From: Nitrospirota bacterium
GTDB taxonomy: Bacteria; Nitrospirota; Thermodesulfovibrionia; Thermodesulfovibrionales; JdFR-85
DNA: 49,784 nucleotides
Direction of reading: 5' to 3'
Assembly: GCA_035873375.1 (NCBI GenBank)
Contig: JAYWMQ010000055.1
Coordinates: 1-49,784 of the forward strand
Shown here: positions 25,651 through 33,627 of the stretch, piece after piece
Layout: each line of letters opens with the position of its first letter
How positions within the stretch are numbered: the stretch's first letter is position 1
The notes under the pieces: model-generated
The model's input: only the letters and a program-made list of their open reading frames with translations
Databases searched by the model: none
What the model was told of the DNA's origin: nothing
Made by a program: the position numbers and the translations under genes

Positions 25651-27165
25651 CTAAAAATTATAACTCAGTTCAAAAGACATCAGATTAATCCTGCTGTCCT
25701 TATCAGAGAGGTCTTCATAATCCTTTAAACGTCCGGAGATATACCGTCCTTCCATACTCACCCCCCCTCCCACATCAAACTTCACACCTACCGACGATTC
25801 AACCTTGGTGGGGTTAATGCTGCCGGACAAATTATGCTTCTCCTTATCATATGAGAGCTTAACCCAGCCGTTTATCTCAGGCACACGATAACTCATTTCG
25901 AAAAAGAGATCCCTTGAGTCAGTGCCCATATGATGACCTATTATCCTGCCTTTATATGTATAGCCTGTTCTGTAAATATCATGATTATACCAGACATTCG
26001 GAAGATTCTTTAAATAAGTGTTTGCATATTCAGCCCTGAAATCAATCCTCTCAAGGCCAAGAATTCGCGGCAGATAAATACCTCCCAGATATGCCCACTT
26101 GGTCGGCAGTCCCCCTGCCTCGTCTTCTCCGGCAGCCTCCGCGTATATTTGCAATGGCTGCCATTTCAGAGGGAGTGTCAGCTTTATGTCACAGCCCATC
26201 CTCTGGTCTCCTGCCTCAACATCTTCAGGGTCTCCCGCAACATCATTTGCCGGGTTCTCCCCCCTACCCGTAAAACTATCCCACCACGTTTTAAGGTCTT
26301 CCGAACGGCCTTCTCCACCTAAAAGCGCTGTTCTCTGGAGCCCTATCTCAAAATATGGTATGGGCTTGAAATTAAAACGCATCCCCCATAAATACGGGTT
26401 GGGCACAACCCTCTCCTTCTCAAGCTCTGTTGCAAACAGGGTAAAATTAAAAGGGCCAAGATACTTGAATATCCAGGGCAGAAGGACGGGATGGGGATTT
26501 GTAATTTTTATAATATTCATGGGCTCGGAATTATTGGAGAGCAGTATGGAACCATGACGCCCCGGCCCCCACCACTGTGAATCCTTGCCTAACTCAAGCT
26601 CCAGGCCTGCAAAACTCAGAACGCCATAAGCCCTCTTCATTATTATATCTGTCTCATTGTCAGAATCAGAATACCTTCCCTCTGGATTGATGAAAAAAGA
26701 GGTCCTCCCGAGATCTGCCCTTGATATAAGGCCAAATCTTGCGTTGGACTCTTTTTTGTAGTTGTCACCATCGTTGTTATAGATTATCTCCTGTGGATCG
26801 CTGTCAGAGTAAATATACTTAGCATAAACTCTGTCAATAGGCTTTATATACTCGATATTTATATGTGTCGTTCCACCACGTTCATCCCTGAACCTTTTCT
26901 TCAGGGATTGAACCAGCTGCTGTATGAAAAGGCTTTTACCTTCTGAATTCCTCTCCGCCTCAAGTATCAGTCTTGCCACCTCCTTGCGGCTTAAAGGTCT
27001 GCTTGCAAGCAGAGCACTCTGGATAATCCCTTCTGCCTCCAGCCGGAGAAGGACATCGTAGGTATCGTCGTCTACAGGAACGTTTGTGGAAGCCACAGAG
27101 ACCTGGGTAATCAGCAAAACAGATACTATAACTATTACAATATTTATCACACCTTTAGAAAGCAA
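25651..27165 (-). CDS. wzi: Wzi-family capsule assembly protein
   Basis: A beta-barrel outer-membrane protein of about 500 residues from the Wzi family, which in Escherichia coli is a lectin holding capsule at the surface. After a hydrophobic leader (INIVIVIVSVLLITQVSVAS) come RLEAEGIIQSALLASRPLSR, family-typical near the mature start, then LGKDSQWWGPGRHGSILLSN and MRFNFKPIPYFEIGLQRTAL. The protein ends in an aromatic-terminated strand (NLMSFELSYNF), as outer-membrane barrels do. The start is uncertain: the gene overlaps the end of the exporter gene, and there is no ATG nearby. A TTG at 27163-27165 after GGGGGTGG is preferred, and a GTG at 27148-27150 is an alternative. Confidence 0.85.
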   Translation of the reverse strand: MLSKGVINIVIVIVSVLLITQVSVASTNVPVDDDTYDVLLRLEAEGIIQSALLASRPLSRKEVARLILEAERNSEGKSLFIQQLVQSLKKRFRDERGGTTHINIEYIKPIDRVYAKYIYSDSDPQEIIYNNDGDNYKKESNARFGLISRADLGRTSFFINPEGRYSDSDNETDIIMKRAYGVLSFAGLELELGKDSQWWGPGRHGSILLSNNSEPMNIIKITNPHPVLLPWIFKYLGPFNFTLFATELEKERVVPNPYLWGMRFNFKPIPYFEIGLQRTALLGGEGRSEDLKTWWDSFTGRGENPANDVAGDPEDVEAGDQRMGCDIKLTLPLKWQPLQIYAEAAGEDEAGGLPTKWAYLGGIYLPRILGLERIDFRAEYANTYLKNLPNVWYNHDIYRTGYTYKGRIIGHHMGTDSRDLFFEMSYRVPEINGWVKLSYDKEKHNLSGSINPTKVESSVGVKFDVGGGVSMEGRYISGRLKDYEDLSDKDSRINLMSFELSYNF

Positions 27166-30100
27166 CAAGCACCACCCCCGCTGAAACAGCAATCTGATAC
27201 AGTATCTGCGTAATATCCTTGATGTTTCGCATCCATGCAACTCTTTCAAGTTTCTCAGGAACAACTACGGTATCTCCTGACTCCACCTTTCCGCTGCCTG
27301 CCTCCCACCTGAACCTGTCACTGTTCCATGAAAGACCAAGGAACCCACTGCTTACTTTCAAGGCAACACCATTGGCCTTCAGTATATACACACTATCCTT
27401 ATCCGCGTTTTTAGTGTAACCACCGGCAAGGTCTATGTAGTAGTTATACTCTTTCTTGTCCTTTTCATAAACAAAGGCATTCTGGCTATAAACAGAACCT
27501 ATTACCTGAACAGTCATCGGGTCCGTGGGGATATATAAGGAATCGCCGTCTTCGAGTTCAATGTCATATGAGGTCTCTTTCAGTTTATCCGGAGGATATA
27601 ACTGAACCGCTATCCTGCCTTTAGCCCTGACTGAACCGAGTTTTGCAATAAACCGTCTTTTCTGTTCTGCCTCCAGCTTCATCATCTTCGCCTCTGCCGG
27701 GGAAGTCGCAGTTGCTATCTGTGCTGTTCCTGTGCTCAGGAGTTCCCTTTCGAGCCTGCCTACCATCTCATCAATCTGCTTCTGCTGCAGCTTTCTTACC
27801 CGTTCCCTCATAAAAACTGCGCCCCGCAGATACGCCTTATCAGAATACCCGCCAGCCCTTTCAATAAGCTCGGACAACCTCTCACCTTTTTTAATAATAT
27901 ATTTGCCGGGGAATCTTACCTCTCCGGTAACAGTGACAAACAGCTCTTCCTGCCATTCTGAAATGCGCTTTATATACAGCCTGTCGTAGGGTTTTAGAGA
28001 AAGGTTGTGGTCAGGGTCACCGCTGAGGGCCTTTCTCAGGTTTATCGTTTTATACTCCTCCCTCACGCTCTTGCCATCCTTTATAATCTGCGAGGATATC
28101 TCGACTTCATCCAGATATGCAGATTCGAGGACATTGCCTGATGCAAAGACAAGGTCGCCCACCTTCATGCCTTCCGTGAACTCGTATACCCCGGGGTTTA
28201 GAACATCACCCTCTATTGAAACCGTCTGCCTATAATTTTCTTCCCATATCGAATGGATGATTATTCTGTCAGACGCCTGGAGCAGGATATTTTCTTCCGG
28301 GTCTTCAGCCATTGCTTTTTCGACATTAAAGTATATTCGCGAAACTGCCCCATCTTCATCACGCCTAAGAATCTCACCCTTTTCGAGATAAGCATCCTTT
28401 GTGAGATTTCCTGCTGAAAGTATTGCATCCCGGACTTTAAAGTTTTTAATCAAATCGAGCTTGATCTTATCGGATGTTTTTGTTGCTTCTAATTCCTTCC
28501 TCCTGATCTTTAATTCCATTGCTTCAATCCCTAACTTCATTTTTTCAAAATCCGTTGTTTCGTTTAATTTCATCTCCTCAGCTTTAGACTTCAAATTCTC
28601 GAGTTCAGACTTCAAATTTTCAAGTTTTAATTTCGTTCTGATATTCTTTGCTGACTTTTCAAGTACTTCCCCGGAATCCCTGCCGGTTTTCAGATTCCTT
28701 ACCTCTCCTTCAACAGTCACAAATGGTTTTTCGAGGAAAAACCATTTTGAAAAAATATAAATTGAATCCTCCGGCTGCAACTCAATATTGTTTTCGGCAT
28801 CATCATAAAAAATGACTTTCCCGAGGTCAAAGGAAATCAACTTTACTTCAAGGGCAGGAGGGGTCAGCCGTTTAACCAGTGCATAGCCAAAATACGTCTC
28901 TTTCAGCAGGTCATTCTCATCCTTTATTAAATCTCTGACCCTCATCCCGGGTTTGAGCTCATATTTGCCGGCCCGCTTGACGTTTCCATTCAGGAAAACA
29001 ACGTTCTTCACCTCTTCAACTATTGAAAATACCTTTACCAGGTCTGCGTCCTGAAGCATGACATCCTTTGATTTGGTCAGGTCCTTATCATCAATATCAA
29101 TAACTACCTGTCTCTCGTTTTTCTGAATCCTCTCAACCTGTATCTGCTGTGTATAAGCAGTCGGGATTATCCCGCCCGCAAGTTCAAAAAGGTTTTGAAG
29201 ATCATATTTCCCCTTCAGCTCATAGATGGCAGGTCTTTTAACATTGCCGGCAATGCCGACCAATGGCCCTACAGTAGGAACGAACACGACATCACCGGAC
29301 TGGAGCACTTTGTCGTGGGACTTGTCCCCTTTCAGCAGAAGGTCGTAAAAGTCCATTACCGTTACAGTCCTGTTGTTTCTCTTCAACCGGATATTCCGCA
29401 AGGAACCGATCTCCGTGGGACCGCCTGCAGCTAAAATAGCATTTGTTATTGTTGAAAACGAGTCAAGGGTATAGCTGCCCGGCCGTTTAACCTCGCCAAG
29501 CACAAAGACCTGGATGCTTTTTAAATCCCCCATTGTAACATTTGCTTTTGCCCCCACTATCTGTTCAGCATTTTGAACAATAAACTTCTTCATATCCGCA
29601 AAACGCATGCCTACGACAGAAAGAGGGCCGATTTCCGGAATATTTATATTGCCGTCCCTGTCAACAGTAAGGACGTACTGTGCATTTATCCTGCCCCACA
29701 GCATGAGCCTGACTTCATCACCGGGGCCTACAATATAGTCAGATGTAACAGAAATATCCTGGCGGGGCATCAGCAATGCCTCTCTGAAGAACTCATAACC
29801 AAATGGTTTTAAGTCAGTTGAAATACCTTGATAAGCTCCAACAGTTCTGTATCTGTCAAATAATGAACGTGCACGCCTTTTTTCTCCAACTCTCTTCTTT
29901 GCTTTCTTCTGTTCTTTTACAAGAGTCTTCCTTTTCTCAAGGAGCTTTTTGCCCCTTTCTATATCTTCCGGAGTCAGGTCTTTAAACTCAGGCATTTCCT
30001 TTAATGTTTTTACGGCTTCGGGGGTAAGTGCGCCTCCGGTGACGCCAAGCCCTCTCTCTATGGCCTCTTGCTGAGCAGGGGAGAGTCTCTGTAATTGTTC

Positions 30101-30265
30101 TGTTTGCTTCTGTGATACTGCACTACCATTGTCTGCATGTACAGCAAAAGGAAATAGCAAGCAGACAGCAAGCAGAATGCAGAATACAGCGCCTGGAATA
30201 TGGAATCCGGAATATAAGCAGGATCTTTTTCTGATTTTCAACGTTCGGCTTCTGTCTTCAGACAT
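27155..30265 (-). CDS. Wza-like polysaccharide export protein with many SLBB domains
   Basis: A 1036-residue exporter. A cleavable signal (FCILLAVCLLFPFAVHADNG near 28-47) leads into a periplasmic part. The Poly_export domain is near 173-250 (SDYIVGPGDEVRLMLWGRIN). It is followed by about seven SLBB repeats, recognised by V-x-G-E/N-V-x-x-P-G-x-Y (LGEVKRPGSYTL, NVKRPAIYEL, NVKRAGKYEL, EGDVLNPGVYEF, TGEVRFPGKYII). The SLBB near 515-620 is split by a lysine/glutamate-rich coiled coil (ENLKSELENLKSKAEEMKL). A hydrophobic helix ends the protein. No clear lipobox was seen, unlike Wza. It starts inside the 3' end of wzz (8-nt overlap). It should form the outer-membrane conduit for the polymer. Confidence 0.88.
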   Translation of the reverse strand: MSEDRSRTLKIRKRSCLYSGFHIPGAVFCILLAVCLLFPFAVHADNGSAVSQKQTEQLQRLSPAQQEAIERGLGVTGGALTPEAVKTLKEMPEFKDLTPEDIERGKKLLEKRKTLVKEQKKAKKRVGEKRRARSLFDRYRTVGAYQGISTDLKPFGYEFFREALLMPRQDISVTSDYIVGPGDEVRLMLWGRINAQYVLTVDRDGNINIPEIGPLSVVGMRFADMKKFIVQNAEQIVGAKANVTMGDLKSIQVFVLGEVKRPGSYTLDSFSTITNAILAAGGPTEIGSLRNIRLKRNNRTVTVMDFYDLLLKGDKSHDKVLQSGDVVFVPTVGPLVGIAGNVKRPAIYELKGKYDLQNLFELAGGIIPTAYTQQIQVERIQKNERQVVIDIDDKDLTKSKDVMLQDADLVKVFSIVEEVKNVVFLNGNVKRAGKYELKPGMRVRDLIKDENDLLKETYFGYALVKRLTPPALEVKLISFDLGKVIFYDDAENNIELQPEDSIYIFSKWFFLEKPFVTVEGEVRNLKTGRDSGEVLEKSAKNIRTKLKLENLKSELENLKSKAEEMKLNETTDFEKMKLGIEAMELKIRRKELEATKTSDKIKLDLIKNFKVRDAILSAGNLTKDAYLEKGEILRRDEDGAVSRIYFNVEKAMAEDPEENILLQASDRIIIHSIWEENYRQTVSIEGDVLNPGVYEFTEGMKVGDLVFASGNVLESAYLDEVEISSQIIKDGKSVREEYKTINLRKALSGDPDHNLSLKPYDRLYIKRISEWQEELFVTVTGEVRFPGKYIIKKGERLSELIERAGGYSDKAYLRGAVFMRERVRKLQQKQIDEMVGRLERELLSTGTAQIATATSPAEAKMMKLEAEQKRRFIAKLGSVRAKGRIAVQLYPPDKLKETSYDIELEDGDSLYIPTDPMTVQVIGSVYSQNAFVYEKDKKEYNYYIDLAGGYTKNADKDSVYILKANGVALKVSSGFLGLSWNSDRFRWEAGSGKVESGDTVVVPEKLERVAWMRNIKDITQILYQIAVSAGVVLVAF

Positions 30266-31277
30266 CCTCCCCCTCCGTTTTTATATGTACCTCTTTATCT
30301 TTATCTCTATCTTTATTCTTAGCCCTCTCTATATTTTCCAGAAAAAAGGCAAGGAATATTCCTGCGAACAGTGAGAGCAAAAAACTCAACATCACCATCA
30401 AGGACCTTTTTGGCTTTATCTTTCTGTCAGGCACCATCGGAGGGTCAAGGACCTTGAATGCAAAGTTTTCCTTTACCTCCGCCATCATGGACGTCTCTAC
30501 CTGATGAGCTATCAGGTTATATATCTTCTGTTTTATAAAGGGATCCGAAGTGTTTTTCAACTGATCCTCGAGATATTTTCTATTAGTATTAGCCACTCTT
30601 TTTGCTTCTTCACTCATATGGCTGTTAAGTGTTGTCAAAAAATCTTCAACTATCGCTGCTGCCTCTTCGGGGTCATAAAAGTCTACTGAGATCACAATCG
30701 TGTTGTTCTTAATGTTATCATTAACTCTGACCATATTATCAAACGCCCTGAGCCCATCCCAGATAGAAGGAATCCCTTCCTCTTCTTCTTTCCTTGACGT
30801 TACCTTGTCCTCAGGTCTGATTACCTTAACAATACTTCCGATTAATTTGAAAGGGTTAAAGTTAAAAGAATCATCCTTTTTCCACTCTTTTTTCCCCTCA
30901 TCCCACTGCTCATCAAAGAGCACCGGCAAGAGATTATACTTCCTGATAATCTTTTCCCTGAGGATATTTGAGTTTAATAGTGCAATAATTTCCGATGAGC
31001 TTGCCGAGCCCGGCAGGGTAATTCTTGGCATACCGGAAAGCTGTGATGCAAGGGCAGCCAGTCTTCTTCCTTTCCCTCCTTTATCACTGACCGGTGCAAT
31101 AACAGCCTTTGATTGATAAATATTCGTCTCAAACAGGGAGATTATTGCAGTGGCAAAGACGGATACAAGCACGAGTATGATTATCAGTAGCTTGCGTTTT
31201 ACCAATACACGCCAGTAATCGAGGAGGGTCCTCTCCTCTTCGTCTTCAGGAAATATGCTTTTTATATTGTCTTGCAT
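30258..31277 (-). CDS. wzz: Wzz-type chain-length determinant / polysaccharide co-polymerase
   Basis: A 339-residue inner-membrane protein with the two-helix Wzz layout. The N-terminal DYWRVLVKRKLLIIILVLVS is the first membrane segment with its preceding basic patch. A periplasmic part follows, containing the QSKAVIAPVS strand, VKENFAFKVLDPPMVPD and PKRSLMVMLSFLLSLFAGIF, the second membrane helix preceded by the proline-rich motif. The very polar tail (NKDRDKDKEVHIKTEGEDV) is cytoplasmic; no tyrosine-kinase domain is attached. It sets polymer length together with Wzy. The ATG at 31275-31277 was preferred over a TTG one codon earlier. It is the first gene of the minus-strand locus. Confidence 0.9.
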   Translation of the reverse strand: MQDNIKSIFPEDEEERTLLDYWRVLVKRKLLIIILVLVSVFATAIISLFETNIYQSKAVIAPVSDKGGKGRRLAALASQLSGMPRITLPGSASSSEIIALLNSNILREKIIRKYNLLPVLFDEQWDEGKKEWKKDDSFNFNPFKLIGSIVKVIRPEDKVTSRKEEEEGIPSIWDGLRAFDNMVRVNDNIKNNTIVISVDFYDPEEAAAIVEDFLTTLNSHMSEEAKRVANTNRKYLEDQLKNTSDPFIKQKIYNLIAHQVETSMMAEVKENFAFKVLDPPMVPDRKIKPKRSLMVMLSFLLSLFAGIFLAFFLENIERAKNKDRDKDKEVHIKTEGEDV

Positions 31278-31301
31278 CAAATATCTTTAATTTTGTTTTA
31301 A

Positions 31302-31329
31302 ACTATACTTAATGCTGCAAGAAAGTTAA
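31302..31329 (-). promoter_or_regulatory. Possible promoter for wzz and the polysaccharide operon
   Basis: On the minus strand TTAACT (31324-31329) and TATAGT (31302-31307) are 16 nt apart, about 25 nt upstream of the wzz start. The -10 is a good match and the -35 is poor. It is offered because this is the only AT-rich stretch directly before the first gene of the locus. Confidence 0.3.
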
Positions 31330-31427
31330 GAAAGGATTTAATCAAGCTTACCACACTCCCGGCAACCCTCCGTCAACAGTAACAAGGTCAGATAAAGATG
31401 TATCCTGCACCTTCTGAGATTTGAATG

Positions 31428-31459
31428 AAATTATAAAACTTGTCCCCTTATACTGTCAA
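31428..31459. repeat. 32-bp repeat, second copy of 20453-20484
   Basis: AAATTATAAAACTTGTCCCC and the bases after it match the other copy at 29 of 32 positions. As at the first site, a tandem word array begins within 20 nt to the right. Confidence 0.75.
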
Positions 31460-31476
31460 CAAGAGCAGGGAGGAAA

Positions 31477-31542
31477 TGGAGAAATGGAGAAATGGAGAAA
31501 TGGAGAATCTGGAGAGATGGAGAACTTGGAGGGATGGAGATA
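31477..31542. repeat. TGGAGNNN tandem word array
   Basis: Words TGGAGAAA (three times), TGGAGAAT, TGGAGAGA, TGGAGAAC, TGGAGGGA and TGGAGATA, with two single-base spacers. Related words recur at 31775-31818, 32275-32332, 36205-36256 and 43268-43310. The rest of the 31281-31690 gap holds no gene that I can support. Confidence 0.85.
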
Positions 31543-31690
31543 GACCTTTGAATATAGAACTCTAAACCTTGACAATAGACTGCATATTATCGGAAAATTA
31601 AAGATGCGCAGGCAACTGCCCGGCATTCTTACAGACCTTGCAGGCTTCTTAACCTCTGTTATTTATTGTTATTTATGAATTCATGATATT

Positions 31691-31765
31691 TGGGGCGTCG
31701 ACAAACGGCAAGTCAGGAGATTTTGGATCTCCCATGTGGTGGTTCGAATCCACCCGCCCCAGCCA
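31691..31765 (+). tRNA. tRNA-Gln (anticodon TTG)
   Basis: A 75-nt cloverleaf with encoded CCA. The acceptor stem is TGGGGCG/CGCCCCA with discriminator G. The D arm is GAC...GTC, the anticodon stem is GGAGA/TCTCC with loop TTTTGGA (anticodon TTG at 31723-31725, reading CAA and CAG), and the T arm is GGTGG-TTCGAAT-CCACC. It stands at the strand switch between the polysaccharide locus and the housekeeping block, a typical place for integration next to a tRNA, but no attachment-site duplication was found. Confidence 0.97.
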
Positions 31766-31818
31766 AGGGAAAATATGGAGTGATGGGATAATACGTGGAG
31801 TAATGGAATAATGGAGCA

Positions 31819-32292
31819 GTGAAAAAGGATGATATATTTAAATTTATAGCAACACTCGGCCCCCTGGGTTATTCGCCTGTAGCGCCAGGCACAGTTGGAA
31901 GCGCCCTCTCCTGCCTGACTTATATATTCTTCCGCCCGGATGTCATGGCACTCTCCATAATCATACCCGTTGGGTTTGTTGCAGGAGTTCTGGTATCAGA
32001 CAGGACTGAAAAATTACTGAACGAGAAGGATAGTTCACATATTGTGGTGGACGAGTTTGTGGGATACCTCGTCTCCGTCTTCCTTGTCCCCTTCAGCATA
32101 CCCAATGCCATTCTTGCATTTTTTCTCTTCAGGGCCTTTGATATACTCAAACCCACCCCCATCAGACAACTCGAAAGACGCATACCGGGTGGACTCGGAA
32201 TAATGATAGATGATATACTTGCAGGGGTTTATGCTAATCTTGTATTGAGGTTAATTTTGGTTATAATCTTGAAGATTGGAGTAATGGAGTGA
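31819..32292 (+). CDS. pgpA: Phosphatidylglycerophosphatase A
   Basis: A 157-residue membrane enzyme that dephosphorylates phosphatidylglycerophosphate to phosphatidylglycerol. It shows LGPLGYSPVAPGTVGSALSC near 13-32, the conserved Y-x-P-x-A-P-G-T-x-G motif. It also has VVDEFVGYLVSVFL near 77-90 with the catalytic acidic pair, and FRAFDILKPTPIRQLERRIP and IMIDDILAGVYANLVLR at the end. The start is GTG at 31819, preceded by GGAG contributed by a TGGAGCAG repeat word only 2 nt away. Other short-spaced TGGAG words precede it. The gene is followed closely by the CinA-C gene. Confidence 0.92.
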   Translation: MKKDDIFKFIATLGPLGYSPVAPGTVGSALSCLTYIFFRPDVMALSIIIPVGFVAGVLVSDRTEKLLNEKDSSHIVVDEFVGYLVSVFLVPFSIPNAILAFFLFRAFDILKPTPIRQLERRIPGGLGIMIDDILAGVYANLVLRLILVIILKIGVME

Positions 32293-32329
32293 GAAAAGAC
32301 CTGGGGGGTTGGAGAACTGGAGGGCTGGA

Positions 32330-32806
32330 GTGGGGGAAACTTTAGAGGTCGTATCCGGGATACATGAAATTTTCAGGGAAAAGGGGTTAACACTCTCAAT
32401 AGCCGAGTCATGCACGGGTGGGCTTATCAGCCATTATATAACTTCACTTCCGGGTGCAAGTGCCTTTTTTGAGGCAGGAGTTGTCACATACTCAATTGAG
32501 TCAAAGGAGAGAATCCTTGGAGTCTCCCCTGAAATCATCTCTACCCATGGAGTGGTGAGTGAGGAGACGGCAAGGGATATGGCTGAAAAGGTAAGGCAGC
32601 TTACAGGAACAACATGCTCACTTTCAACTACCGGCAATCTTGGGCCTGACGTGCTTGAGGATAAAGAAGCGGGGCTTGTATATATGGCGGTAAGCACCGT
32701 AACCCAAACCCTTTCAAGGGAGATGAGATTCACCGGGGACAGAGGGGAGATTAAGGAAAGCGCAGCGCTTGCGGCACTAAAACTCCTTGTGGAAGGAGTA
32801 GCATAG
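32330..32806 (+). CDS. pncC: CinA C-terminal-type nicotinamide-nucleotide amidohydrolase
   Basis: A 158-residue stand-alone CinA_C domain, which deamidates NMN to nicotinate mononucleotide in the pyridine-nucleotide cycle. It has LSIAESCTGGLISHYITSLP near 23-42 with the catalytic serine in E-S-C-T-G-G and FEAGVVTYSIESKERILGVS near 48-67. THGVVSEETARDMAEKVRQL follows, then a G-N-L-G-P phosphate-binding segment (usually G-I-A-G-P). An upstream TTG at 32309 is possible, but the GTG at 32330 has GGAGG 6 nt before it, supplied by the TGGAG repeat words, and the extra residues would be repeat-derived. The N-terminal molybdopterin-like domain of full CinA is absent. Confidence 0.88.
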   Translation: MGETLEVVSGIHEIFREKGLTLSIAESCTGGLISHYITSLPGASAFFEAGVVTYSIESKERILGVSPEIISTHGVVSEETARDMAEKVRQLTGTTCSLSTTGNLGPDVLEDKEAGLVYMAVSTVTQTLSREMRFTGDRGEIKESAALAALKLLVEGVA

Positions 32807-32868
32807 TGCCGAGGGTATGTTTAAAAACCAGGTTGAGGTTGAGAAAGATGGGAGATATCAAAGAATAG

Positions 32869-32889
32869 ATTCCGGATCGAGTCCGGAAT
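32869..32889. repeat. Hairpin of the ATTCCGGA...TCCGGAAT type
   Basis: An 8-bp perfect stem with a 5-nt loop (TCGAG), followed by GACA and then a second half-copy (GAGTCCGGAATGGCA). The form resembles the hairpin at 276-294, with the same ATTCC/GGAAT ends, so both may belong to one dispersed REP-like family. Confidence 0.6.
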
Positions 32890-32961
32890 GACAAATATTG
32901 AGTCCGGAATGGCAAATATGGACAGCATTGACAGGATGAAACATTTTAGCCACAGAGGGCA

Positions 32962-33066
32962 GCAAATGTTAAATGTTAAATGAAGAATAATAAATGCCAA
33001 GTGATAAGTGGCAAGTGGTAAATGATAAATGTCAAATGATAAGTGGTAAATGGTAAGTGGTAAATG
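32962..33066. repeat. NYAARTG 7-bp word array ending in the thpR start codon
   Basis: From 32997 to 33066 ten units follow each other exactly (CCAAGTG, ATAAGTG, GCAAGTG, GTAAATG, ATAAATG, TCAAATG, ATAAGTG, GTAAATG, GTAAGTG, GTAAATG), with three more drifted ones at 32962-32982. Positions 1, 2 and 5 vary; A-A and T-G are fixed. The ATG of the last unit is the thpR start. Confidence 0.9.
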
Positions 33067-33627
33067 AGATGTTTTATTGCTATAGATATCGGGGAGGAGA
33101 TGAAAAAGGAGCTGGATGCCTTTATGAAAGGTCTGAAAAAGCTTGCCCCGGACGTTAAGTGGCTCTCAGGGAATCACATTCACCTCACCCTCAAATTTCT
33201 GGGCAATACAGACGAAAACCTCGTGGAGAGGATAAAGGCATCCCTGGAATCTGTTGCTTCATGCCACAGGAAATTCAATCTGACAGTGGCAGGCGCGGGG
33301 GGTTTTCCGGATTACTCGAGACCCCGTGTCCTCTGGGTTGGAATTAACAGGTCTGAAGAGTTGAATCTTTTGTATAATAATATAGAGTCGGCAATGGAAC
33401 TGCTCGGATTTGAGCGGGAAACGAGAAAGTTCAGGCCCCACCTGACCATTGCAAGGGTGAAGTCACAAAAGGGACTTCCACCTCTGCTGAAGGAAATCAG
33501 AGGATGCAAAGACAAGGAGTTTGGTAAAATAGAAGTATCCGAGGTCTTATTGATGAAAAGCACACTTAAAACCACCGGAGCTGAATATGAAAGGCTTTGT
33601 TCAGCCACCCTGGGGAAGGAGGATTGA
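33064..33627 (+). CDS. thpR: RNA 2',3'-cyclic phosphodiesterase (2H family)
   Basis: A 187-residue 2H phosphoesterase. Both H-x-T/S-x catalytic motifs are present: [10 protein letters not shown] near 39-48 and [10 protein letters not shown] near 124-133. The start [20 protein letters not shown] is typical of the LigT/ThpR class. It hydrolyses 2',3'-cyclic phosphate ends of RNA and can ligate tRNA halves in vitro. There is no Shine-Dalgarno sequence: upstream is the NYAARTG array and the start codon itself is the last repeat unit. The stop TGA overlaps the recA ATG by one base. Confidence 0.92.
   Translation: MRCFIAIDIGEEMKKELDAFMKGLKKLAPDVKWLSGNHIHLTLKFLGNTDENLVERIKASLESVASCHRKFNLTVAGAGGFPDYSRPRVLWVGINRSEELNLLYNNIESAMELLGFERETRKFRPHLTIARVKSQKGLPPLLKEIRGCKDKEFGKIEVSEVLLMKSTLKTTGAEYERLCSATLGKED

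Noticed and set aside
25615-25670. Terminator hairpin between wzi and manB
   Set aside because: Only a 7-bp CTGAGTT/AACTCAG pairing with a long loop and no T tract; operon continuity is more likely.
31569-31590. Promoter TTGACA/TATTAT upstream of tRNA-Gln
   Set aside because: The two boxes are only 10 nt apart, too close for a sigma-70 promoter, and no better -10 lies at 17 nt.
31691-31765. Genomic island integrated at tRNA-Gln
   Set aside because: No duplicated tRNA 3' end and no integrase were found near the polysaccharide locus.
32434-32733. Minus-strand open frame opposite the CinA-C gene
   Set aside because: The plus-strand frame matches CinA_C throughout; the other is an antisense shadow.
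33597-33626. N-terminal extension of RecA
   Set aside because: The ATG at 33627 has GGAGG at ideal spacing and the standard RecA N-terminus follows.
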